Below are positions 7,633-14,948 of a DNA stretch of 18,788 bases, in pieces. Numbering within the stretch: the stretch's first letter is position 1; every line of letters begins with the position of its first letter. The stretch spans positions 3,255,802 through 3,274,589 of the forward strand of contig NZ_JAUDRJ010000003.1 of NCBI RefSeq assembly GCF_030382115.1, in the 5' to 3' direction. The translations under genes and the position numbers were made by a program. Below the pieces are notes generated by a model, which saw only the letters and a program-made list of their open reading frames with translations, was not told where the DNA came from and made no database searches. The stretch is from Nostoc sp. GT001 (lineage in GTDB: Bacteria > Cyanobacteriota > Cyanobacteriia > Cyanobacteriales > Nostocaceae).

Positions 7633-8412
7633 TTATACTGGACGACAGCCAGATAAAATACTGTGCATTTTCACTACTTGTCCAATAACTGCGATCGCAG
7701 GCGCACTAAATCCAGTTTCCTCTACTTGTGTGACTATTGTTTCCAATGTCCCAATTAATTCTTCTTGTTCTGGGCGCGTACCCCAGCGCACCAAAGCAAT
7801 GGGCGTTTCTAAATTCAACCCAGCAGTACTTAATTCTTCCACAATATAAGGCAGATTGTGAATTCCCATATAAATTACAATGGTTTCGGAACCGTGAGCG
7901 ATCGCACTCCAATTCACTTGCGGTCTATACTTACCTGCCGCCTCATGTCCAGTGACAAATGTCACCGATGAACTATACAGCCGATGCGTTAAAGGAATAC
8001 CTGAATATGCTGCTGCTGCAATTCCCGATGTGATACCTGGCACAACTTCCGTTGAGATTCCAGCGTTGACTAATTCTTCCATCTCTTCGCCACCGCGACC
8101 AAAAATAAAGGGATCGCCACCCTTTAACCGCACCACAATTGCATGATCCTGCGCTTTATCAATCAGCAATTGAGTTGTTTCTGACTGCAACAACGAATGT
8201 CTCCCCGCCCGTTTACCAGCATTAATTTGCTCGGCTTGGGGATTAATCATTGCCAGAATTGCCGGACTCACCAAGGCATCATAGATGACTACATCTGCAC
8301 ATTCCAATAAACCTTTCGCCTTCAGGGTAATTAATCCTGGATCTCCTGGCCCCGCACCTACTAAATAAACCTTTCCCAAATACTTGTTCTCCTGCTTTTC
8401 TGTGCGGTTCAT
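7633..8412 (-). CDS. cobA: Uroporphyrinogen-III C-methyltransferase
   Basis: This 259-residue SUMT transfers two methyl groups from S-adenosylmethionine to uroporphyrinogen III and yields precorrin-2, the branch point to siroheme and cobalamin. Signature motifs are VGAGPGDPGLIT (18-29), RLKGGDPFIFGRGGEE (95-110) and PGITSGIAAAAYSGIPLTHR (125-144). It is a stand-alone methyltransferase without the CysG dehydrogenase/ferrochelatase part. An in-frame TTG at 8430 would add six residues, but the ATG at 8412 overlaps the upstream stop as ATGA, the usual coupling arrangement, so it is chosen. Upstream in the same operon is a sirohydrochlorin chelatase-like gene. Confidence 0.93.
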   Translation of the reverse strand: MNRTEKQENKYLGKVYLVGAGPGDPGLITLKAKGLLECADVVIYDALVSPAILAMINPQAEQINAGKRAGRHSLLQSETTQLLIDKAQDHAIVVRLKGGDPFIFGRGGEEMEELVNAGISTEVVPGITSGIAAAAYSGIPLTHRLYSSSVTFVTGHEAAGKYRPQVNWSAIAHGSETIVIYMGIHNLPYIVEELSTAGLNLETPIALVRWGTRPEQEELIGTLETIVTQVEETGFSAPAIAVIGQVVKMHSILSGCRPV

Positions 8413-9134
8413 CTCTGTGTTAAATCCCAAATTAGCTCGGCTAATTCTGCACTTGCTCCCAGTGGCTTGGCCAGTTGGAAATTCACCGCAGAAAATTGTA
8501 ATTTTAGCTCCTCTATTGAGGTGGCGATCGCATCGGTTATTCCACCAGCGAATAAAAAGTATGGCAAAATTGCAATTTCCCGATAACCAGCAGTTACTAA
8601 CTCTTTCACCCGTGATTCTAAACTAGGAGGCCCAGCCCAATAAGCAGTCACGGCTCCCAAACTCGCCGCCATTGCTTCCACAGTTTCTTGCGAACCTGGG
8701 CGACGGCTACCATGAGCTAAGAGAATCCATGCTTCTGCTTTGATAGCAGCTATTTGCTTTGCCAGCAATTTCTCTAAATTAGGATGAGAACCTAAATATG
8801 GTTGCAACTCAATGATGATATCTTGACCAGTAGCCTGTTGTGCGAGTGCTACTTCGGCAGGAATATCTGTCATCACATGCACTCCCGGCAATAGAAATAG
8901 CGGTATAATTTTGAGGCGATTCTCATTTTGAGACTGTGTGCAATCGCCAAAAGCGCTTTTAGCAAATTGTTTAATCTGCTCGTGTAAAGGTTGAGGACTC
9001 ATTTCTAAAGCAGCGATGCCAACTAAATGTTCGCTTGGCAATTTCTGACATACCAGACTAGCTAGTTGCTGCATAGCAATTTCTGGGCGGCGATCGCGAC
9101 TTCCATGAGATAATAATAGATAGGCAGATGACAT
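8409..9134 (-). CDS. Sirohydrochlorin chelatase-like protein (CbiX/SirB family)
   Basis: This 241-residue class II chelatase consists of two related halves. The first half has SHGSR (H10) and LLPGVHVMTDIP (H86), the pair of histidines that bind the metal in CbiX-type enzymes. The second half repeats AHGSR (H141), but where the second histidine would be it reads LFAGGITDAI, so only the first site looks complete. It likely inserts cobalt (cobalamin) or iron (siroheme) into sirohydrochlorin; sequence alone does not separate these. A TTG two codons upstream opens the frame; the ATG at 9134 is chosen. The gene is coupled to cobA by ATGA, so it uses a product that CobA helps make. Confidence 0.85.
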   Translation of the reverse strand: MSSAYLLLSHGSRDRRPEIAMQQLASLVCQKLPSEHLVGIAALEMSPQPLHEQIKQFAKSAFGDCTQSQNENRLKIIPLFLLPGVHVMTDIPAEVALAQQATGQDIIIELQPYLGSHPNLEKLLAKQIAAIKAEAWILLAHGSRRPGSQETVEAMAASLGAVTAYWAGPPSLESRVKELVTAGYREIAILPYFLFAGGITDAIATSIEELKLQFSAVNFQLAKPLGASAELAELIWDLTQR

Positions 9135-9240
9135 CGGCAAAGCTTGAACTTTCAGTTACTATATCTTACTTAAGATTCAGCTTGGGTTCATAAGTACTCT
9201 GGTAATTATTGAAACTATTATCAATTACTAAACAGAATTA

Positions 9241-9364
9241 GGGGTTGCATATTTGCGGGATGATTTTACTATTTTTGTGGGATGGGCAACATGAGCGTCC
9301 CTTGTAGTTCCGGGCGGGCAGGATGCCCACCCCACAAGAATCATCCCTTAATTCAGCAACACCC
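9241..9364. mobile_element. MITE-like palindromic element B with 7-bp flanking direct repeats
   Basis: The outer arms are GGGGTTGC ... GGGATGATT (9241-9265) and AATCATCCC ... GCAACACCC (9339-9364). The inner core at 9275-9338 (TTGTGGGATGGGCA ... TGCCCACCCCACAAG) matches element A. The direct repeat AGAATTA stands on both sides (9234-9240 and 9365-9371), as expected for a target duplication. There is no coding capacity. This is the main content of the 9135-9517 spacer. Confidence 0.68.
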
Positions 9365-9452
9365 AGAATTATTCTTAATCACTTTTACAGCGGAATTCAA
9401 GTTGTAAAGTACACAACTATTCGTTTCAAAAGCAGGTATAAAGCTTGTTTTT

Positions 9453-9496
9453 ATTCTGTTAGCGCAGCCGATTCTGATTACTGAATTCTGCTGTAT
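9453..9496 (+). repeat. Dispersed intergenic repeat, copy 1
   Basis: ATTCTGTTAGCGCAGC followed by ATTCTGATTA, CTGAATTCTG and CTGTAT recurs with small changes at 11571-11623. It lies just downstream of the DUF4359 gene. Confidence 0.6.
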
Positions 9497-9517
9497 ATTC
9501 TTCCCCTGCTGCTTACC

Positions 9518-9901
9518 TTATTGTTCTTCGGCAGTGTAAGTATAAAATTGATTAAAAGCTCCTACCGTTTCAAATTTGTATGAAGGTATCCAAGAGTTTA
9601 TTTTTAAATCTGTACGGTAAACACTAAAAATAAGGAAATCTTGCCTTTCTGTAGTCTTGGCAATAATTTCTTGGATTTGCGGGCTAGCCGAGTCAACCAA
9701 TTTATCACAATTAAAACGGATTAAATTTTCTATAATATTCGTAGTTTTTTTACATACATCGGTTTTTAAGTATTTTGTCAGGCGTTGAACTGCATATTCT
9801 TCATATTCAACTTGACCGGGATTGGTTTTCGCCATTGTCACACCCAAGGCGGCGAGACCTACTGCTGCTCCAGTATACGCAATGATGGTCAATGGTTTCA
9901 T
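9518..9901 (-). CDS. DUF4359 family protein
   Basis: This 127-residue cyanobacterial protein has an N-terminal hydrophobic stretch (residues about 3-23, PLTIIAYTGAAVGLAALGVTM) that is either a signal or a membrane anchor. The conserved part follows: TNPGQVEYEEYAVQRLTKYL, two cysteines (near residues 50 and 66), FLIFSVYRTDL, and SYKFETVGAFNQFYTY close to the end, a pattern I recognise as DUF4359. The function is unknown; the topology suggests the C-terminal part lies outside the cytoplasm. A TTG three codons upstream opens the frame, but the ATG at 9901 is preferred. It is monocistronic as far as visible. Confidence 0.8.
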   Translation of the reverse strand: MKPLTIIAYTGAAVGLAALGVTMAKTNPGQVEYEEYAVQRLTKYLKTDVCKKTTNIIENLIRFNCDKLVDSASPQIQEIIAKTTERQDFLIFSVYRTDLKINSWIPSYKFETVGAFNQFYTYTAEEQ

Positions 9902-9981
9902 ATTTGCCAAGTAAAATTCGTTGTAATCGTTAGATTCCAGAGACTCTAAATCAACTAAGTCCGTTCCTTGAACAAAAACTC

Positions 9982-10010
9982 TTGATCGATTGCCAAATTA
10001 TTGCTATAAT
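9982..10010 (+). promoter_or_regulatory. Sigma-70 type promoter of tRNA-His
   Basis: The -35 box TTGATC (9982-9987) and the -10 box TATAAT (10005-10010) are 17 bases apart. The tRNA begins 15 bases after the -10 box, so the transcript should start around 10017. Confidence 0.75.
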
Positions 10011-10024
10011 TCAAATTGTTGAAT

Positions 10025-10098
10025 GGCGAGCGTAGCCAAGTGGTTAAGGCAGTGGTTTGTGGTACCACCATTCGTGGGTTCGATTCCCATCGTTCGCC
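10025..10098 (+). tRNA. tRNA-His (GUG)
   Basis: A full cloverleaf is present. The acceptor GCGAGCG pairs with CGTTCGC (one G-U). The D arm is GCC ... GGC. The anticodon stem GTGGT/ACCAC has loop TTGTGGT, giving anticodon GTG. The T arm is GTGGG/CCCAT with loop TTCGATT. The extra G at 10025 stands opposite C73, the histidine identity element G-1:C73. CCA is not encoded. Confidence 0.96.
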
Positions 10099-10392
10099 CT
10101 ATATAATTTTATATTGATATATATATATTCCTATATAAAGATAGGTTGTGGTTCTGAAGATTCATAACCATTACTTTAGCAATGATTTGTTGTATACGAG
10201 TTCATAGACTTGGAAGGGTTACAAACCTATAATGATTTATTACTTTATCTTATCAAGAAGTTGATGTATATAAGCAAATCTACTTTTTAGCAGCTTCTCT
10301 AGGAGACGGGCTATAGATAGAGAACCTGTTACTATGCTATCGGACTAAGCAGATGCTCTTACTTCTCTGGAGCCTGAGCTATTTATATTAAG

Positions 10393-10423
10393 AATTCCCG
10401 ACTTCTCCAAGAAATCGGGAATT
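10393..10423. repeat. 14-bp hairpin (one mismatch)
   Basis: AATTCCCGACTTCT, loop CCA and AGAAATCGGGAATT form a long stem with one mismatch. It is related to the hairpin at 7572-7604. It lies 36 bases past the stop of the possible small gene at 10459-10575 (minus strand) and might end its transcript, although no T-run follows. Confidence 0.65.
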
Positions 10424-10458
10424 TGAGTGTCAGAAGTTTTTGAACGCACATTTAACTC

Positions 10459-10575
10459 TTAAAAAATGCCTAGAAGAATGATCAAAGTCAGCCCACAGAA
10501 GGCAAGTAAAGAAATAATCAGAATGTTGCCTATACTGTGGTCAGAAGGTGTTAACTTATCTGTATTGGTAGCCAT
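10459..10575 (-). CDS. Possible 38-residue single-span membrane peptide
   Basis: ATG at 10575 to TAA at 10459 gives 38 residues: a polar N-terminus (MATNTDKLTPSDHS) followed by one hydrophobic helix (IGNILIISLLAFCGLTLIILLGIF). The layout resembles small thylakoid or membrane-complex subunits, but I cannot match it to a known Psb, Psa or Pet protein. No strong Shine-Dalgarno sequence is visible (TTGGGT 8 bases upstream). It is the only sensible coding candidate in the gene-poor stretch 10099-10914. Confidence 0.45.
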   Translation of the reverse strand: MATNTDKLTPSDHSIGNILIISLLAFCGLTLIILLGIF

Positions 10576-10914
10576 ATAAATCGACCCAATTTAAACAACC
10601 TTTGCCTAAATTATAACTATGGCAAATCAATATTAGTCTGCTTTTGAACAAAAATTTATTTTAATTCATTTAAGTTGAGCTAAATAGTTAAACTTCAGTA
10701 AAACTATTAACTTTTGTTTCAACTATTTAAAAAGAGATTAATGCCAAGACTATTACTTATTCCCAAAATTAATGCAAAACATGAATCATATTTTATTTTT
10801 GAAATTATTTACCTTATGTACAACAGATTTCAAGTTGGTGAGCTATACAAGCTATCAAAGCCTATTTTACCGGAATATTGGGTCTAAAGCCCCGTGCTTC
10901 TAACACAGCTTTAA

Positions 10915-10961
10915 AGTAATGAGTAATAAGTAATGAGTAATGAGTAGATGAAAAATGGGTA
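10915..10961 (-). repeat. Inverted left arm of the large heptamer array
   Basis: This 47-base block is the reverse complement of units in the array that follows: it contains AATGAGT and AATAAGT units and GATGAAAAATGGGT, the complement of the ACCCATTTTTCATC spacer. It faces the array with almost no gap, so the DNA can form a long hairpin here. Confidence 0.85.
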
Positions 10962-10964
10962 TTT

Positions 10965-11530
10965 ACTCATTACTTATTACTCATTACTTATTACTCATTA
11001 CTTATTACTCATTACTTATTACTCATTACTTATTACTCATTACTTATTACTTATTACTTATTACTCATTACTCATTACTCATTACTCATTACTCATTACT
11101 CATTACTCATTACTCATTACTCATTACTCATTACTCATTACTCATTACTCATTACTCATTACTCATTACTCATTACTCATTACTCATTACTCATTACCCA
11201 TTTTTCATCCACTCATTACTCATTACTCATTACTCATTACTCATTACTCATTACCCATTTTTCATCCACTCATTACTCATTACCCATTTTTCATCCACTC
11301 ATTACTCATTACTCATTACTCATTACTCATTACTCATTACCCATTTTTCATCCACTCATTACTCATTACTCATTACTCATTACTCATTACTCATTACTCA
11401 TTACTCATTACTCATTACCCATTTTTCATCCACTCATTACTCATTACTCATTACTCATTACTCATTACTCATTACTCATTACCCATTTTTCATCCACTCA
11501 TTACTCATTACTCATTACTCATTACTCATT
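10965..11530 (+). repeat. Large heptameric tandem array (ACTCATT with variants)
   Basis: About 566 bp of heptamers. The first approximately 100 bp mixes ACTCATT with ACTTATT; the middle is almost pure ACTCATT. From 11196 on, six copies of a 15-bp block ACCCATTTTTCATCC (starting at 11196, 11253, 11282, 11339, 11417 and 11481) interrupt it at intervals of 57, 29, 57, 78 and 64 bp. The unit has no stop codon on the plus strand, which explains long open frames there; these are not genes. The array occupies most of the spacer between tRNA-His and susA. Confidence 0.97.
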
Positions 11531-11570
11531 ACTCCAGAATCACCGTGCGTTCACGGCGGTGAGGATGTCA

Positions 11571-11623
11571 ATTCTGTTAGCGCAGCTTATTCTGATTATT
11601 ATCAATTCTGAATTATGCTGTAT
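11571..11623 (+). repeat. Dispersed intergenic repeat, copy 2, and susA leader
   Basis: ATTCTGTTAGCGCAGC, TTATTCTGATTATTATC and AATTCTGAATTATGCTGTAT match copy 1 at 9453-9496. The rest of the spacer to susA (11624-11976) is AT-rich and must hold the susA promoter, but I see no convincing -35/-10 pair or GTA-N8-TAC NtcA site in it. Confidence 0.55.
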
Positions 11624-11976
11624 GTGCCGCTCATCAAAATATACGCAAATCAATGATATAGTAAAGATTACATTAAGCAATTGAGGGCGTGATAATTTGT
11701 GCCCCAAATCTTATGATGGACTTATTTACTAACATCTATCAAAAGAAATAAAAATTGTATTCCTTTAGTGAGATCCAAAAATACTGAGTCATAGATACTT
11801 TAAGTAAAGTAGAACATGATTTAAGTGCCTGCTGAAAAGTTGATACTTGTAGGTACACAGGTAAATATAATTTATCTGTGTTGTTTCGTGTTTATATATG
11901 TCTAACAAAAGGTTGAGGCTTATTTGTCTCGCCTAGAAAGTTAACAATGCAAACATCGTCATTTAGTGGAGTTGCT

Positions 11977-14397
11977 ATGTCTGAATTGCTTCAAGCAGTC
12001 TTAGATAGTGAAGAAAGAAGTGATTTACGTTCCTTTATTAGTGAATTACGCCAACAAGAAAAGAAGTACTTGCTACGGAACGACATACTCAATGTATATA
12101 GTGAGTATTGCTCCAAATCCCAGAAACCTGAAGGCTTTTACACTTCCTCGGAGTTAGGCAAACTCATTTACTATACTCAGGAAATTATTCAGGAAGACTC
12201 AAACTTCTGTTTCATCATCCGTTCTAAGATTGCCAGCCAAGAAGTTTATTGGTTGACATCAGACTTAAGCATTGAGCCGATGACGGTGCAGGATTTGTTG
12301 GATCTGCGCGATCGCTTGGTGGACAAATTTCATCCTAACGACGGCGGCTTGCTAGAATTGGATTTCGGCCCCTTTTATGACTACACCCCAGTCATCCGCG
12401 ACCCCAAAAATATTGGTAAAGGGGTGCAATTCCTCAACCGCTATCTATCCAGCAAAATATTTCAAGATTCCAAACAATTGCTGGACAGCTTGTTGAATTT
12501 CTTGCGGCTGCACCACTACAACGGTGTGCAACTGCTAGTCAACGATCGCATTCAATCACAGCAGCAACTTTCTGAGCAAGTTAAGAAAGCTATCAGTTTT
12601 GTTAGTAATCGCCCCGCAGATGAACCCTACGAACAATTCCGCTTCCAATTGCAGTCAATGGGTTTTGAGCCGGGTTGGGGTAACACCGCAGCGCGAGTGC
12701 AGGAAACCCTAAATATTCTCGATGAATTGATTGATTCTGCCGATCCTCAAACCCTAGAAGCATTCATTTCTCGCATCCCGATGATTTTTAGAATCGTCTT
12801 GGTGTCAGCTCACGGTTGGTTTGGGCAAGAGGGAGTTTTAGGGCGTCCCGATACCGGCGGTCAGGTAGTTTACGTCCTTGACCAGGCAAAGAGCTTAGAG
12901 AAGCAGCTACAAGAAGATGTTCTGCTTGCGGGTTTAGAGAAATTGAATGTCGAGCCAAAGGTAATTATTCTCACCCGTTTGATTCCCAATAGTGATGGTA
13001 CTCTTTGTAATCAACGGCTAGAAAAAGTCCACGGGACTGAAAATGCCTGGATTTTGCGAGTGCCTTTACGGGAATTTAACCCTAACATGACTCAAAACTG
13101 GATTTCTCGGTTTGAGTTTTGGCCTTATCTAGAAACTTTCGCCATTGATTCTGAAAGAGAACTACGGGCAGAATTTCACGGCACACCTGACTTAATAGTT
13201 GGAAACTATACTGATGGGAATTTAATAGCATTCTTGCTGGCGCGACGGCTGAAAGTTACTCAATGCAATGTTGCCCATGCTTTGGAAAAATCTAAATATT
13301 TGTTCAGTAACCTCTACTGGCAAGAATTAGAGGAGAAATATCATTTTTCCTTGCAATTCACAGCTGATTTGATTGCCATGAATGCTGCTAATTTTGTGAT
13401 TAGCAGCACCTACCAAGAAATTGTCGGAACACCGGATAGTGTGGGACAGTACGAATCTTATAAGTGCTTCACCATGCCGGAGTTGTATCATGTTACCAAT
13501 GGCATTGAATTATTTAGTCCCAAATTTAATGTTGTACCGCCGGGAGTAAACGAAAATAATTACTTCCCCTACACTCGAAATAAAGATCGGGTAGAGAGCG
13601 ATCGCCAACGCCTTGCAGAAACCCTCTTTACTCTGGAAGATCCCACACAAATCTTTGGTAAACTCGACGATCCTAACAAGCGTCCTCTCTTCTCAATGGC
13701 GCGTCTCGACCACATCAAAAACCTCACAGGTTTAGCTGAATGTTATGGTCAAAGTAAAGAATTACAAGAGCATTGCAACTTAATTTTGGTAGCCGGTAAA
13801 TTACGCGTCGAAGAATCAGGCGACAACGAAGAACGCGACGAAATTATCAAACTCTACCAAATAATTGACCAGTACAATCTCCACGGAAAGATTCGTTGGC
13901 TGGGTGTGCGCCTCTCCAAAACTGATTCCGGTGAAATTTATCGAGTCATTGCCGATCATCAGGGAATTTTTGTACAACCAGCTTTATTTGAAGCTTTTGG
14001 CTTGACAATTTTAGAAGCAATGGTTTCAGGATTACCGACTTTCGCCACACAGTTTGGTGGGCCATTAGAGATTATTCAAGATAAGGTGAATGGATTTTTA
14101 ATTAACCCAACAAATTTAGAGGAGACAGCCAGCAAAATTGTGGATTTCATCACAAAATGCGAACAAAATCCTAACTATTGGAGTGAAATTTCCCAGCGAG
14201 GAATTGACCGAGTTTACAGCACCTATACTTGGAAAATTCACACTAGCAAGCTGTTATCATTAGCACGGATTTATGGCTTCTGGAACTTTACCTCAAAGGA
14301 AAATCGGGAAGATTTATTGCGCTATATTGAGGCTTTGTTCTATTTAATTTACAAGCCAAGAGCGCAACAGCTATTAGAGCAGCATCAGTACCGATAA
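11977..14397 (+). CDS. susA: Sucrose synthase
   Basis: SusA reversibly cleaves sucrose with UDP or ADP to nucleotide-glucose and fructose; in filamentous cyanobacteria it acts mainly in sucrose breakdown and links sucrose to glycogen and nitrogen-fixing metabolism. The protein is 806 residues, the usual length. The N-terminal regulatory part contains FISELRQQEKKYLLRNDIL. The GT-B domain shows GQEGVLGRPDTGGQVVYVLD (around 280) and, near 670, EAFGLTILEAMVSGLP with the E-x7-E catalytic pattern. The frame opens at ATG 11947, but the ATG at 11977 has GGAG 5 bases upstream and begins MSELLQ like known cyanobacterial SusA. It is transcribed alone; a hairpin follows 67 bases after the stop. Confidence 0.96.
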   Translation: MSELLQAVLDSEERSDLRSFISELRQQEKKYLLRNDILNVYSEYCSKSQKPEGFYTSSELGKLIYYTQEIIQEDSNFCFIIRSKIASQEVYWLTSDLSIEPMTVQDLLDLRDRLVDKFHPNDGGLLELDFGPFYDYTPVIRDPKNIGKGVQFLNRYLSSKIFQDSKQLLDSLLNFLRLHHYNGVQLLVNDRIQSQQQLSEQVKKAISFVSNRPADEPYEQFRFQLQSMGFEPGWGNTAARVQETLNILDELIDSADPQTLEAFISRIPMIFRIVLVSAHGWFGQEGVLGRPDTGGQVVYVLDQAKSLEKQLQEDVLLAGLEKLNVEPKVIILTRLIPNSDGTLCNQRLEKVHGTENAWILRVPLREFNPNMTQNWISRFEFWPYLETFAIDSERELRAEFHGTPDLIVGNYTDGNLIAFLLARRLKVTQCNVAHALEKSKYLFSNLYWQELEEKYHFSLQFTADLIAMNAANFVISSTYQEIVGTPDSVGQYESYKCFTMPELYHVTNGIELFSPKFNVVPPGVNENNYFPYTRNKDRVESDRQRLAETLFTLEDPTQIFGKLDDPNKRPLFSMARLDHIKNLTGLAECYGQSKELQEHCNLILVAGKLRVEESGDNEERDEIIKLYQIIDQYNLHGKIRWLGVRLSKTDSGEIYRVIADHQGIFVQPALFEAFGLTILEAMVSGLPTFATQFGGPLEIIQDKVNGFLINPTNLEETASKIVDFITKCEQNPNYWSEISQRGIDRVYSTYTWKIHTSKLLSLARIYGFWNFTSKENREDLLRYIEALFYLIYKPRAQQLLEQHQYR

Positions 14398-14463
14398 TAA
14401 GTTAGAAGGGATAAGCTGTTCCATATTTAACTCAATACGCTTGGTTTAAGAATTTTTGATATG

Positions 14464-14490
14464 TAGAGACGTTGCAATACAACGTCTCTA
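14464..14490. repeat. 11-bp perfect hairpin downstream of susA
   Basis: TAGAGACGTTG, loop CAATA and CAACGTCTCTA form a perfect stem 67-93 bases after the susA stop. No T-run follows on the plus strand. The GAGACG(T/C) stem resembles the hairpin at 17710-17729 and is a common intergenic palindrome type in this group; it may still end or protect the susA transcript. Confidence 0.75.
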
Positions 14491-14577
14491 AAAAGGATTG
14501 CGGGCTTAACTAAACCGTATAGTAAGGATATTTAAATTACTGTGGACAAAAATCTTTATTTATATATTAATCGAATA

Positions 14578-14724
14578 ATATCATGTCCGCATAATTAGTT
14601 ATGATTCCCAGAGTCATTGCACCCCACCCCCAGCCCCTCCCCGCTCTTCGGGAGGGGAGACAAAGCGCAGCTTTGGCGGGGTGGGGTTCTTGGGGTTTAG
14701 TAAGTAATCAAGCGGACATGATAT
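14578..14724. mobile_element. 147-bp MITE-like element C with nested hairpins
   Basis: The ends ATATCATGTCCGC (14578-14590) and GCGGACATGATAT (14712-14724) are perfect 13-bp inverted repeats, extending imperfectly to 22 bp. Inside, ACCCCACCCC (14621-14630) pairs with GGGGTGGGGT (14678-14687). This encloses two hairpins: CCCCTCCC/GGGAGGGG (14634-14657) and CAAAGC/GCTTTG (14661-14675). The result is a branched, RNA-like fold. There is no coding capacity, so any movement would need a transposase from elsewhere. A solo end lies at 2758-2771. Confidence 0.75.
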
Positions 14725-14948
14725 AAGAAGAATTTACCTTTTGATTAGTGTTCCAGATCCGAAAGCAATGTCTACGATGGGCTACGCCTACGGAGAAGAT
14801 ATTGTCAACAAGCAAGATTTCATGCGGATATATGAGAAATTTTTGATAAAATGTGCTGATCCTAGCTAGATGAGCTAAATCACAATTACTATTAAGGTCT
14901 ATTTGTGAAATAAGCAGTCCAAAAGCTTAAAAATCAGGAAACCATTCC

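Noticed and set aside
10965..11530. CRISPR-like array formed by the 15-bp blocks
   Set aside because: The material between blocks is the same heptamer repeat, not unique spacers, and the blocks are too short.
10948..11611. Long plus-strand frames (about 200 residues) over the heptamer array
   Set aside because: They exist only because ACTCATT has no stop codon in any plus-strand frame; the translation is a pure heptapeptide repeat (SLLITHY) with no ribosome binding site.
11624..11976. NtcA-regulated promoter of susA
   Set aside because: No GTA-N8-TAC site with a suitably placed -10 box could be found by eye.
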